57,082 nucleotides of DNA from Rhodocyclaceae bacterium (GCA_018261935.1 JAGTRP010000022.1:1-57082), one strand, 5' to 3'; numbered from the stretch's first letter, positions 17,232 through 25,987 are shown. Notes: generated from the sequence alone by a model not told the origin. Made by a program: numbers and translations.

Positions 17232-18224
17232 TCAGATTTCGATGCCGAGCTTGGCCAGGCGCGCCTTGAAGGCGGCCATTTCCTCGCCGACCGCTTCGTC
17301 GGCATTGCCTTCCAGGGCCTGCTGGACGATGGGCAGCAGGGCGGCGGCGGCGCGGGCGCCCCACTTCCCGGCCCACTCCCGCAGGAGGGCGCGGTTGTCT
17401 TCCGACTCGGCGGCGACGGTCTTGAGGACGGCATCGATCCACTTCTGGGTCTCGCCGAACCAGTCGTTCATGAACTGGGTCAGCATGGCGATGGAGGAAG
17501 CGCCATTCGCCGACAGGAAGCCGTCCACCACCCGCCCATAGACCAGGGGATACAGGAGGCCGTCGAGGGCGACGTTCTGGGCCACGAAGAGCTCGAAGGG
17601 ATCGCGCACCACCAGGCAATCCTCGACGTAGCGGCGCAGGGGCTGCCAGACGTCGCTTTCCAGCCAGGCCTGCTTGCCCTCGTTCAGCCCCTCGGTATCG
17701 CCCAGGAGGAGGCCGAGGCGTGAGAGGTACTGGGCGATCCCCAGGTTGTCCATGGCGTGGAACATGCACGCCTGGGTGAAGATGGCGGCATAGCCGTAGC
17801 CGCAGATGAAGGAATTGTTCATGTTGGCGCCCCAGGCGGCATGGCGCAGGGGAACCAGGACGCGCAGGGCGATTTCCTTCATTTCCGCCGGCAGCATGTC
17901 GGCCAGGCCGCGGGATTCCACGAAGCTGAAGTTGGCTTCGGCGGTTTCCTGCTGGCGGGCGCGGGCGACGGTGTAGGTGTTGTAGTAGTACTGGCGCGGA
18001 TCCTTCAGGGCATACCAGTCCTTCATCACGATCTTGGTGATGGAGGCGTCGTAGATCTGCTGGTCGGGGTCCCAGGTCGGGCGGTAGTGCAGGTTTTCGG
18101 TGGCCTGGATGTCGTAGCTCCCCTCCTGGTAGCGGGAGGCGGGCTTGTCGCCGAAGCGGCGGGCCAGGTGGTCGAAGGTATTGCGCTGCGGTTTGATACT
18201 GACCGTACGCAGGTCGATTTGCAT
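17232..18224 (-). CDS. dmpL: Phenol hydroxylase beta subunit
   Basis: A 330-residue subunit homologous to the oxygenase alpha chain but without the iron ligands. It opens MQIDLRTVSIKPQRNTFDHLARRFGDKPASRYQEGSYDIQ, the recognisable DmpL/TomA1 start. It contains the conserved region PRQYYYNTYTVARARQQETAE near the dimer interface. Length fits the family (about 330). It sits 19 bp after dmpK. Confidence 0.96.
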   Translation of the reverse strand: MQIDLRTVSIKPQRNTFDHLARRFGDKPASRYQEGSYDIQATENLHYRPTWDPDQQIYDASITKIVMKDWYALKDPRQYYYNTYTVARARQQETAEANFSFVESRGLADMLPAEMKEIALRVLVPLRHAAWGANMNNSFICGYGYAAIFTQACMFHAMDNLGIAQYLSRLGLLLGDTEGLNEGKQAWLESDVWQPLRRYVEDCLVVRDPFELFVAQNVALDGLLYPLVYGRVVDGFLSANGASSIAMLTQFMNDWFGETQKWIDAVLKTVAAESEDNRALLREWAGKWGARAAAALLPIVQQALEGNADEAVGEEMAAFKARLAKLGIEI

Positions 18225-18243
18225 GTAAGTCTCCTAATTCTGA

Positions 18244-18513
18244 TTACTTGAAGCGGATCTGGGTGGCATCGGCCAGACGCCAGCCCCAGTCGCTGTCTTT
18301 GACGGCATCGGCTTCCTGCGCCGGCAGCATCTCGACGCGGTTGGCGGCGCAGAACTCGGCGAAGGCCTCCCGGCCGAGAATCATCTCGATGAAGATTTCC
18401 GGCTCGCCGATGGCGAAGTCGAATTCCACGAAGCCGTTGGCCCGTTCGCCGCGCAGGCGGACGAAGCGCCGGGTGGTATCCATCGGCTGCTGGGGGCTGG
18501 AAGCGCTGGCCAT
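18244..18513 (-). CDS. dmpK: Phenol hydroxylase assembly protein
   Basis: An 89-residue protein of the DmpK/TomA0 family, thought to help load iron into the oxygenase. The core RFVRLRGERANGFVEFDFAIGEPEIFIEMILGREAF is the recognisable part. It starts 11 bp after the catechol dioxygenase gene, which in most dmp-type operons comes after, not before, the hydroxylase genes. Confidence 0.92.
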   Translation of the reverse strand: MASASSPQQPMDTTRRFVRLRGERANGFVEFDFAIGEPEIFIEMILGREAFAEFCAANRVEMLPAQEADAVKDSDWGWRLADATQIRFK

Positions 18514-18524
18514 GGGTCCGGTCC

Positions 18525-19460
18525 TCAGCTGACGACGGTCAGGAAGGTCTCGTGCAGCTTGCGCTGGGGGTAGTCGAGGCCGCCGCCGGCGCCGAGGCCA
18601 TCGAAGGTCCAGGTCGTCGGCTCGTAGTCCGGATAAGGCTGGTAGCCGCCCATGAAGGTCTCGAAGCGGTTGCCGGAGGGATCCCAGGCGTAGATGGTGC
18701 AGCCGCGGGTCACGCCGTGGCGGGTGGGGCCGATATCCAGCGGCACGTTGTTCATGGCCATGATGTCGGCGGCGCGGAGCACCTCTTCCCAGCTTTCCAG
18801 CATGAAGGAGACGTGATGGAGCTTGCCCGGCTCGGGATGCTCCACGAAGGCGATGTCATGCACCTTGTGGGAGCAGGACAGCCAGATGGCCGCGTTGCCG
18901 TTGCCGTCGGGGGTCAGGACGCGCTCGACCAGGTAGAAGCCCAGGACTTCGGTGAAGAGCTTCTGGACGGCTGCGATGTTGGGGCCATACAGCAGCGTGT
19001 GGTCCAGGCGGACCGGCGCGACCCCCTTCTCCGAAGCCGGGGTCCACGGCGCCGGGTTAAGAACCTGCAGGCCGTTGCCGACCTGGTTCTTCTCCGCATA
19101 CAGCTCGATCTTGTGCCCGGAAGGGATTTCGAAGCGGACCCGCTCGCCGGTCGCCAGCATTTCGCCGGCGGGGATGCGCTCGGTGGCCACGCCATAGGCC
19201 CGAAGGTCGGAGTCGAGCTTTTCCAGGGTCGCCTTGTCGAGCACCTTGAAGGCGAAGAAGTCGATCCCGGCGCGATCCGCCTGGCGCAGGATCACGCTGT
19301 TGTGGTCGCGCTCATCCCAGCACTTCAAATAGACCCGCCCCTGGGCATCCCGGCCGGTTTCCACCAGGCCCAGGACGTCGCGGTAGAACTTGACGCCTTC
19401 CTCCAGATCCAGCACGCGGACTTGAGCATGTCCGGGACGCAGAACACCTGTCATTGCCAT
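18525..19460 (-). CDS. dmpB: Catechol 2,3-dioxygenase
   Basis: A 311-residue Fe(II) extradiol dioxygenase that opens catechol between C2 and C3. Two vicinal-oxygen-chelate halves are present; the metal ligands lie in VRLDHTLLYG, KLHHVSFML and NRFETFMGG. The family opening VLRPGHAQVRVLDLEEGVKFY is intact, and in-frame starts at 19460 or 19454 are both acceptable (GAGGAGACT upstream). It follows the ferredoxin gene by 32 bp. Its position as second gene of the operon ensures high expression of ring cleavage. Confidence 0.97.
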   Translation of the reverse strand: MAMTGVLRPGHAQVRVLDLEEGVKFYRDVLGLVETGRDAQGRVYLKCWDERDHNSVILRQADRAGIDFFAFKVLDKATLEKLDSDLRAYGVATERIPAGEMLATGERVRFEIPSGHKIELYAEKNQVGNGLQVLNPAPWTPASEKGVAPVRLDHTLLYGPNIAAVQKLFTEVLGFYLVERVLTPDGNGNAAIWLSCSHKVHDIAFVEHPEPGKLHHVSFMLESWEEVLRAADIMAMNNVPLDIGPTRHGVTRGCTIYAWDPSGNRFETFMGGYQPYPDYEPTTWTFDGLGAGGGLDYPQRKLHETFLTVVS

Positions 19461-19492
19461 TTTTCAGTCTCCTCGGTTTGTCTTCAAAAAAA

Positions 19493-19825
19493 TCACTTTT
19501 CGAATCCCTTGGGGGATTCGCCTCCCAGCACGGCGCGCCGCATGGAACCGATCACCTTCAGTTCGAGGTCGCTGGCCGGAAAGATCCGGCAGGCCAGGAC
19601 CCGGCCCAGGGCCTCGTCCTCCTCGCTGACATGGGAACGGCTCATCGCCTTGCGCTCGAAGCGGCCGGAAACCACTTCGACCTTGCACACCCCGCAACCG
19701 CCACCGCGGCAGCCGAGCGGGATGCCCCGGCGTCCCAACCGAGCCATGCCTTCCAGCACCGACTGGCCGGAGTCGCAGGGAAAACACTCCCCGCTCTCGG
19801 AAATCCTGATCTCGAAAGACGGCAT
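19493..19825 (-). CDS. dmpQ: Plant-type 2Fe-2S ferredoxin (DmpQ/XylT-like)
   Basis: A 110-residue ferredoxin with the cluster motif CRGGGCGVCKVEV and a fourth cysteine in RVLACRIFPASDL. XylT-type ferredoxins reduce oxidised, inactivated iron in catechol 2,3-dioxygenase. It is the first gene after the sigma-54 promoter and lies directly upstream of dmpB, which fits that reactivation role. Start ATG 19825 has an AGGAGG ribosome site. In the classical operon dmpQ lies between dmpP and dmpB. Confidence 0.93.
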   Translation of the reverse strand: MPSFEIRISESGECFPCDSGQSVLEGMARLGRRGIPLGCRGGGCGVCKVEVVSGRFERKAMSRSHVSEEDEALGRVLACRIFPASDLELKVIGSMRRAVLGGESPKGFEK

Positions 19826-19880
19826 ATCCCTCCTCCTGGCCCCTCGGCGCCTTCAAGCAGCGCTCTTGGGAATAACCTGA

Positions 19881-19898
19881 TTGCACATACCGTGCCAA
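19881..19898 (-). promoter_or_regulatory. Sigma-54 promoter of the phenol operon
   Basis: On the minus strand the sequence TTGGCACGGTATGTGCAA fits the -24/-12 consensus (TGGCACG-N4-TTGCW) with one deviation, GTGC for TTGC. The predicted start is about 45 bases before the ferredoxin ATG. With a DmpR-type activator nearby, this is very probably the Po-like phenol-inducible promoter. Confidence 0.85.
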
Positions 19899-19950
19899 AC
19901 CCGTAAACCGCTGATTTCAATTGCTTCTTTTACTACGCATTCACCTATTC

Positions 19951-20009
19951 ACAATCGATTGTTTATATTTTTATGAATCGATGAATGCGTTGTTTTATAT
20001 TTTTATGAA
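19951..20009 (-). promoter_or_regulatory. Candidate upstream activator sites for DmpR
   Basis: An AT-rich block 55-125 bp upstream of the sigma-54 promoter. It holds a perfect CAATCGATTG palindrome (19952-19961), a second ATCGAT (19977-19982), and a near-exact direct repeat TTGTTTATATTTTTATGAA (19959-19977) / TTGTTTTATATTTTTATGAA (19990-20009) offset by 31 bp, about three helical turns. The position fits enhancer sites or DNA bending; the match to known XylR/DmpR sites is partial. Confidence 0.45.
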
Positions 20010-20013
20010 GCGC

Positions 20014-21030
20014 TCATCCGGCCAGATTCATGATCCGGGAGTACAGGCGCTTGAAGCCGTCTTCCAGGTCCTGGTCGAAGCGGGGATCGCCGTTGGCCAA
20101 GAACGCCCCGTGGATGGCGGCCCAGTCCTCGGCGGTGAGGTGCTCCCGGGCGGCGGGGAGGATGGTGTTCTCCTCCAGGTTCATGTGCTCCCACTGGGCG
20201 TCGGCAAAGGCGTTGACCGCCGCGACCACGCCGGACAGGGCCCCGCCCTCCTCCCGGGCGTAGCGATCCAGCGCGGCTTCCATCTGCCGCACCAGGGCGC
20301 CGTTGCCGGCGTGCTCGACGTGCAGCTTGCGGAGGGTCTCGTCGAAGGCCGAAGTTCGGGACGACAAGCGCTCGAAGAGATAGGCGTCCTCCTTGGGATG
20401 GTGGAGGCGCTCGGGGAAGGCGTCGATGTAGTGCAGCATCGACTTCACCAGGGCGACGTCGAGCCGCGCCCTGCCCTGGACCGCCTCATCGACCAGATGC
20501 AGGAGGCCGCGCACCACCGCCGCCAAGGAGCGATGCTCGTCCTGGATGATGGCCAGGGCGGCCAGCCGGTCGCGGTCCTGCCGATTGCTCTCGACGCTGG
20601 CCACCAGCACCGGGATACGGGTATGGGCGAGTACCTTCTGGGTCTGGGAGCCAACCACCAGGCTGCGCACCCCCTTGTAGCCATGGGACGCCATGAAGAT
20701 CAGGTCGCAGCCCTGCGCTTCGGCCGCCGCCAGGATGGCGGCATAGGGCTGGTCGCTGACGACGGCCCGGGAGGCACATTCCACGCCCCTGGCCGTGGCC
20801 GCTGCCTCGGCTTTTTGCAGGATGCCCCGGGCCTCGCCGGCGATGGTGTCGGCATAGGCGCCGGGCGCAACCGTGCGCAGCAGGGCCGCGTCGCTGGTGG
20901 AGCCGAAATCGGCCTGGGCGGTAAAGAAGGTGATACGGGCGCCCAGGGCGGCGGCAAAGGGGACGGCCTGGGAAACGATTTCGGCGGCGAGGCCGGAACC
21001 GTCGAGCGGAACCAGGAGATGTTTGTACAT
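20014..21030 (-). CDS. Universal stress protein-hemerythrin fusion
   Basis: A 338-residue two-domain protein. Residues 1-145 are a UspA domain (MYKHLLVPLDGSGLAAEIV at the start; FMASHGYKGVRSLVVGSQTQKVLAHTRIPVLV, with the nucleotide-binding G-x2-G-x9-G(S/T) pattern altered to GVRSLVVGSQT). Residues about 160-335 are an HHE hemerythrin domain (IQDEHRS, ERLHHPKEDAYLF, HVEHAGN, HMNLEENTILP). This suggests an iron- or oxygen/NO-responsive stress protein. It starts 16 bp after the transporter gene and closes the envelope operon just upstream of the phenol promoter. Confidence 0.9.
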   Translation of the reverse strand: MYKHLLVPLDGSGLAAEIVSQAVPFAAALGARITFFTAQADFGSTSDAALLRTVAPGAYADTIAGEARGILQKAEAAATARGVECASRAVVSDQPYAAILAAAEAQGCDLIFMASHGYKGVRSLVVGSQTQKVLAHTRIPVLVASVESNRQDRDRLAALAIIQDEHRSLAAVVRGLLHLVDEAVQGRARLDVALVKSMLHYIDAFPERLHHPKEDAYLFERLSSRTSAFDETLRKLHVEHAGNGALVRQMEAALDRYAREEGGALSGVVAAVNAFADAQWEHMNLEENTILPAAREHLTAEDWAAIHGAFLANGDPRFDQDLEDGFKRLYSRIMNLAG

Positions 21031-21046
21031 TGGATTTCTCGCTAAA

Positions 21047-23443
21047 TCAGACGACGACCGGTTTTTTCGGACGCAGCAGGAAGTGGCCCAGGGCCGGCAG
21101 CAGGATGAGGGCGCCGAGCATGTTCCAGACGAACATGAAGGCGAGCAGGATGCCCATGTCGGCCTGGAACTTGATGGGAGAGAAGGCCCAGGTAGCCACC
21201 GCGATGCCCAGGGTGATGCCGGTCAGCACCACCACCTTGCCGGTGAACAGCAGGGCCTTGTAATAGGCCTCCGACAGGCTATTCCCCGCCCGCAGCTGGG
21301 CCAGGGTGATGGAGAGCACGTAGAGGGCGTAATCGACGCCGATGCCGACCCCGAGGGCGATGACCGGCAGGGTGGCGACCTTGACCCCGATGTTTAGATA
21401 AACCATCAGGGCTTCGCACAGCACCGAGGTCAGCATCAGGGGCAGCACCGCGCAGACCACCGCCTGCCAGGAGCGGAAGGTGACGAAGGCGAGGATGATC
21501 ACCGCCAGGTACACCAGGAGCAGCATCTGGGTATTGGCCTTCTTGACCACGATGTTGGTGGCCGCCTCGATGCCGGCGTTGCCGGCTGCCGAGAGGAAGC
21601 GGATTTCCTCCGTGTTGTGCTCGGCGGCGAAGGCTTCCACCGTCTTCACGACGCTGTCGAGGGTGTCCGCCTTGTGGTCCTTCAGGTAGGCATAGACCGT
21701 CAGGAGGTCGCAGTTCTGGTTGAACAGCTCCCGCGGCGCCCGGGTGATGATGGAATTGAGCATGTCCTGGCTGCGCGGGATCTCGTACCACTTCAGGCTG
21801 CCTTCGTTCATGCCGGCGGCCGCCAGCTTGGAGAGGGCGGCCAGGGAGGTGGTGGCCTCCACGCCGGGTAGCTGCTGCAGTTCCCGCTCGAGGGCGTCCA
21901 CCGCCGTCACCGTGTCGTAGTGGGCGCAGTGGAACTGGGGCGTCTTGACCATGACGATATAGACGTCGGAACTGGCGGCGTAATTGGCCGCCATGAAGCC
22001 GTTGTCCCGGTTGTAGCGGGAATCGGGCCGCAGTTCCGGTGCCCCCTGGTCGGTGTCGCCGATCTTGAGCTGGAAGCTCACCGCCAGCCCCAGGGCCCCC
22101 AGCACGGCGGCGGCGGCAATGGCGATGCCGGCCCACTTGCGCTGGGTGAAGAGGTCGAGGAAGGCCCAGAAAGGATGCTTGGCGTGGCCGGCATCCTCGG
22201 CCTCGGCCAGTTCGGCCTTGAGGCTGCGCCGGGCGGCTTCGGCGCTGACGCCGGTGTAGGACAGCAGGATGGGCAGCAGGATGAGGTTGGTGAAGATGAG
22301 GATGGCGACGCCGATGCTGGCGGTGATGGCCAGGTCCTGGATCACCTGGATCTGGATCACCATGAGGACGGCGAAGCCGACGGCGTCCGCCAGCAGGGCC
22401 GTGACCCCGGCCACGATCAGGCGGCGGAAGGTGAAGCGGGCCGCCACCAGCTTGTCGGTGCCGCGGCCGATGTCCTGCATGATGCCGTTCATCTTCTGGG
22501 CGCCGTGGCTCATGCCGATGGCGAAGACCAGGAAGGGCACCAGGACCGAGTAGGGATCGAGCTCGAAGCCCAGGGTGGGCAGCAGCCCCAGGAGCCAGAC
22601 CACGGCCACCACCGAGCAGGCCACCACCAGCAGGGTGCTGCGCACGCAGCGGGTGTAGCCGTAGAGGACCACGGTGCAGATGGCGATGGCGGTGGCGAAG
22701 AAGAACAGCACCTGCTGCAGGCCGTCGAGGAGATCGCCCACCACCTTGGCGAAGCCGGTGATGTGGATCTTGATGTCGTCGGTCTCGTACTTCTGGCGCA
22801 GGGTTTCCAGGCGCCTGGAAAGATCGCTGTAGTCGATGCGCGCGCCGGTTTCGGAGATCTTCTCCTGCAGCGGCACGGAGACGATGCTGGACTGGAAGTT
22901 GGCAGCCACCAGCTGGCCGATCTCGCCGGAGCGCTCCACATTGACCCGCACCTGGTCGAGGCTGGCCGGGGAACCGTCGTAGTCGTCCGGAATCACCGGG
23001 CCGCCGTCGAGGCCTTCCTCGGTCACCCCGGTCCAGCGCACCGCCGGCGTCCACAGGGACTTCATGAAGGGCCGGTCCACTCCGGGATAGAGGAAGACCT
23101 CGTCATTGATCTGGCGCACCACGTCCAGGTAGGCGGGATCGAAGATGGTGCCCTTCTTAGTCTCCACCGCGATGCGCAGGGTGTTGCCGGCGCCCGCCAG
23201 CTGGGAGCGGTTTTCCAGGAAATTGGCGATGTACTCGTGCCGGGTCGGGATCATCTTCTCGAACGCGGCATTGAGGCTGAGGCGGGTCGCCTGGAAGCCC
23301 AGGACGACCGTGGCCACCAGGCAGAGGAGGACGATTACCAGCCGGTTGTTGAAGAGGGCGCGCTCGATCAGCGAGCCCGAACGGGGATCGAAATCCTGCA
23401 GGGCGACGGCGCGGATTTCCGCTTGTACGGGCATGTGGCTCAT
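21047..23443 (-). CDS. RND/MMPL-family transporter
   Basis: A 798-residue inner-membrane protein with two repeats, each of one helix, a large periplasmic loop, and five or six helices (clusters near residues 35-55, 235-400, 425-445 and 625-790). The SSD-like segments (LLVVACSVVAVVWLLGLLPTLGFELDPYSVLVPFLVFAIGMSHG and VIALGVGIGVDYALYVL) are typical of the hydrophobe/lipid-exporter branch, not of drug RND pumps. No periplasmic adaptor gene is nearby. It is coupled by a 4 bp overlap to the YCF48-like gene. Substrate unknown; a hydrophobic aromatic-related compound or lipid is an inference from the locus. Confidence 0.88.
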   Translation of the reverse strand: MSHMPVQAEIRAVALQDFDPRSGSLIERALFNNRLVIVLLCLVATVVLGFQATRLSLNAAFEKMIPTRHEYIANFLENRSQLAGAGNTLRIAVETKKGTIFDPAYLDVVRQINDEVFLYPGVDRPFMKSLWTPAVRWTGVTEEGLDGGPVIPDDYDGSPASLDQVRVNVERSGEIGQLVAANFQSSIVSVPLQEKISETGARIDYSDLSRRLETLRQKYETDDIKIHITGFAKVVGDLLDGLQQVLFFFATAIAICTVVLYGYTRCVRSTLLVVACSVVAVVWLLGLLPTLGFELDPYSVLVPFLVFAIGMSHGAQKMNGIMQDIGRGTDKLVAARFTFRRLIVAGVTALLADAVGFAVLMVIQIQVIQDLAITASIGVAILIFTNLILLPILLSYTGVSAEAARRSLKAELAEAEDAGHAKHPFWAFLDLFTQRKWAGIAIAAAAVLGALGLAVSFQLKIGDTDQGAPELRPDSRYNRDNGFMAANYAASSDVYIVMVKTPQFHCAHYDTVTAVDALERELQQLPGVEATTSLAALSKLAAAGMNEGSLKWYEIPRSQDMLNSIITRAPRELFNQNCDLLTVYAYLKDHKADTLDSVVKTVEAFAAEHNTEEIRFLSAAGNAGIEAATNIVVKKANTQMLLLVYLAVIILAFVTFRSWQAVVCAVLPLMLTSVLCEALMVYLNIGVKVATLPVIALGVGIGVDYALYVLSITLAQLRAGNSLSEAYYKALLFTGKVVVLTGITLGIAVATWAFSPIKFQADMGILLAFMFVWNMLGALILLPALGHFLLRPKKPVVV

Positions 23444-24561
23444 TTCTTTTGTTCCGAACCGAGGGCTTCAGGGGCGACGCGGACCGCGCCGCGCTGGGTG
23501 GCAACCACCAGGGCGCCATCAGCAGCTTCGACGACGCCGGTCGCCGCATTCATCTTGGCTACGGCCAGGCTGGCGAAGGTCGCACCGCCGTCCCGGCTCA
23601 GCATGACCCGCCCGGTCTCATCGACCACCGCCAGGCGCCCGTCCCGCAGGCGGATGCCCGCCGTCAGGGTCACCGGCAGGGCGAAGTCCACCTTGCTCCA
23701 GGTGCCGCCCCCATCGGTGGAGCGAAAGGCATTGCCCCGCAGGCCGAAGGCCACCAGGGCGCCGTCGGTCGCCACCAGCGCGCCGAAGAAGGTGCCCGGA
23801 TACTTGACGGGAAGCGGGGCGAAGGACTGGCCGGCGTCGCCGGCCCGCAGCAGGGTGCCCTGCTCGCCGGCGATCAGCAGCCCCTTCCCGAGGGGCTCGA
23901 TGCGATACAAATGGCGGCCGTTGGGGTTTTCCAGGCGGCCCATCAGGGATTCCCAGGTCTTGCCGCCGTCCTGGGTGGCGAAGGCCAGCCCGTAGGCGCC
24001 AACCACCATGCCGCGCTGCTCGTCGAAGAAGCGCACGTCCAGGAAAGGCTTGTCGGCGCCCTCGGCCAGCATCCGCTGGGCCTCACGCTGGCGCCGGGTC
24101 GGGGCGGAAGCGCCGGCGGCCGCGGCATCGGCGGCGGCGGCCTCGATCTCCGCAGCCTTCCTGCCTTCCAGCTGCCGTTCCCAGGTTTCGCCGCCGTCGC
24201 CGGTCCGGAGGATGGCGCCGCTATGGCCCACCGCCCAGCCGACCTTGTCCGAGACGAAGCTGACGGCGGTCAGGGCGACGCTGGTGGGCACCGATTTGGC
24301 TTGGCGCCAGGATTTCCCGTCATCGTCCGACAGCAGGATGGCGCTGCGCTCGCCCACCGCCACCAGCCGCTTCCCGGCGGCGGCGACGGCGGTCAGCACC
24401 GCCGACTTCGCCCTTTCGCTTTGCCGGGCCGGCATGTCCAGAATATCCGGGCGCCCGCCGCTGACGGCGGCGGCACTCGCCCAGGCCCCATCGGTGACGC
24501 CCAGGCTCGCCAGAATTACGGCGGCACCCAGCCATCGCCACGTCCTTACGTGCGCGTACAT
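23440..24561 (-). CDS. YCF48/BNR-repeat periplasmic protein
   Basis: A 373-residue exported protein with an N-terminal signal (about residues 1-29, ending GAWASA) followed by repeated BNR/YCF48-type blades: DDGKSWRQAKS, GDGGETWERQ, QDGGKTWESL, GDAGQSFAPL, TDGGGTWSKV, RDGGATFASL. These form a beta-propeller. YCF48-like proteins regularly sit beside MMPL transporters, DUF1329 and DUF1302 genes in proteobacterial catabolic loci. An accessory or assembly role is likely but not shown. Confidence 0.85.
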   Translation of the reverse strand: MYAHVRTWRWLGAAVILASLGVTDGAWASAAAVSGGRPDILDMPARQSERAKSAVLTAVAAAGKRLVAVGERSAILLSDDDGKSWRQAKSVPTSVALTAVSFVSDKVGWAVGHSGAILRTGDGGETWERQLEGRKAAEIEAAAADAAAAGASAPTRRQREAQRMLAEGADKPFLDVRFFDEQRGMVVGAYGLAFATQDGGKTWESLMGRLENPNGRHLYRIEPLGKGLLIAGEQGTLLRAGDAGQSFAPLPVKYPGTFFGALVATDGALVAFGLRGNAFRSTDGGGTWSKVDFALPVTLTAGIRLRDGRLAVVDETGRVMLSRDGGATFASLAVAKMNAATGVVEAADGALVVATQRGAVRVAPEALGSEQKK

Positions 24562-24610
24562 CTTTGAACCTCGCTGATCGAATCAGGCCGGGAGACCCCG
24601 GCCCTTGAAA

Positions 24611-24634
24611 GATGCCGGGGGAAACCCCGGCATC
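24611..24634 (-). repeat. Intercistronic hairpin after the DUF1329 gene
   Basis: A perfect 10 bp stem GATGCCGGGG / CCCCGGCATC with a 4-base loop lies 10 bp beyond the DUF1329 stop on the minus strand, and a second GC-rich fold follows. There is no T-run. It probably protects the upstream DUF1302-DUF1329 message or partly terminates it, lowering transporter expression relative to the outer-membrane proteins. Confidence 0.5.
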
Positions 24635-24643
24635 TGCCTGCAC

Positions 24644-25987
24644 TTAGCGGCTGGCGTCGGCTGCCACCGCGTCGCCGGTGAAGTAGTTCTCCGACTTGCG
24701 CTGGGCCAGGACCTTGAAGGAGTCCAGGAACTGCACCGTGCTCATGGTGCCCTTCTGCAGGTCGAAGACCGTGACCGGCTTGACCACCACGGCCGGGATG
24801 GCCGGCACGACGTAGGGGAAGCCCTGGGTGGTGCGCCACAGCTTGCCTTCGTTGTCGTAGCCGTCCATCAGCACCAGGGTCCAGGTGTCCTCGTCCAGGT
24901 AGTAGCGGCGCTTGGGCACGGCGTGGCGCTTGCCCGGGGCGACGGTGGCCTCGACTTCCCAGATCCGGTGCAGCTCCCAGCGCAGCTTGTCCGGATTCAT
25001 GTGGTGCTTGGCGAAGGCGTCATCTTCCTTGGCGGTCACCAGGGCGTTGGCGTTGTACGGAACGTACATTTCCTTCTTGCCCACCAGCTTCCACTGGTAG
25101 CGGTCCGGGTGGCCCATGATGCCCATCACTTCGTCGAAGTAGTTGGCGCCGGAGGCCACGAAGTCCGGGGTGTCGTAGGCGACGGTGGGAGCCCGGCGGA
25201 CGCGGCGCTGGCCGACCAGGTACTGCCAGGTCTGGCGCGGGGTGGCGGCATCGACGCCGTCCCGGATGACCAGGGACTCACCGGCCTTGAAGGGGGGCGC
25301 GACGGTGGAGAAGCGCTGCAGGAAGTATTCGCCGCTCCACTTCTCCGGGGAACCGTCCTTGTAGTAGAACGGGTACTGGTTCACCTGCTCGTTCTGGGTG
25401 GCCAGGGTGCGCCCGCCGTCGGAGGTGCCGACGATGTTCTTGAAGGACACCTGGGTGGCTTCCGCCTCGATGCGCAGCAGGTAGTTCCAGATGGCCTCGA
25501 CCCCTTCCTTGGGGATGGGGAAGGGAATGCCGCCGTAGCAGTTTTCCACCGAGTAGCCGCCGGCCTTGGTCTTGCAGCGGGTGGCGTTCTTGAAGGTGTT
25601 TTCGTAGACGTACTGGGGCGCGACGGCGGTGCGGTGGGTCGGGTAGACATCCACCCGGAAGCTGTCCGGGTACTTCTTGAGGAGGGCCTGGGTGCCCTCG
25701 CTCAGCTTGTCCGCGTACTGGGCCATGTTCTTGGCGGTGATCTGGACCACCGGCTTCTCGCCGGGGAAGGGCTGGGTCGGGATGTCGCCGGCCTTGGCGG
25801 CGGCGGACACCTTGACGTTGCCGTCCCAGGCCGGAATGCTGCCATCCTTGTTACCGGCCTTTTCGCCACCCAGGGGGGTGAGGGCCGATTTCAGCTTGGC
25901 CGCCTCGTCGGCGGACACCGCCGCGAAGGCGCCGGTGCTGCCGGCCAGCAGGCCGACGACGGCTGCACACAGGATTGTCTGTTTCAT
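24644..25987 (-). CDS. DUF1329 periplasmic/outer-membrane protein
   Basis: A 447-residue exported protein with signal peptide MKQTILCAAVVGLLAGSTGAFAA. The mature start VSADEAAKLKSALTPLGGEKAGNKDGSIPAWDG is the hallmark of DUF1329, and the NCYGGIPFPIP and RYYLDEDTWTLVLMDGYD segments confirm it. The fold is predicted to be LolA/LolB-like, suggesting binding of lipophilic ligands. It lies between DUF1302 and the YCF48/MMPL genes. ATG 25987 is preferred because longer starts precede the signal peptide and overlap the upstream gene. Confidence 0.93.
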   Translation of the reverse strand: MKQTILCAAVVGLLAGSTGAFAAVSADEAAKLKSALTPLGGEKAGNKDGSIPAWDGNVKVSAAAKAGDIPTQPFPGEKPVVQITAKNMAQYADKLSEGTQALLKKYPDSFRVDVYPTHRTAVAPQYVYENTFKNATRCKTKAGGYSVENCYGGIPFPIPKEGVEAIWNYLLRIEAEATQVSFKNIVGTSDGGRTLATQNEQVNQYPFYYKDGSPEKWSGEYFLQRFSTVAPPFKAGESLVIRDGVDAATPRQTWQYLVGQRRVRRAPTVAYDTPDFVASGANYFDEVMGIMGHPDRYQWKLVGKKEMYVPYNANALVTAKEDDAFAKHHMNPDKLRWELHRIWEVEATVAPGKRHAVPKRRYYLDEDTWTLVLMDGYDNEGKLWRTTQGFPYVVPAIPAVVVKPVTVFDLQKGTMSTVQFLDSFKVLAQRKSENYFTGDAVAADASR

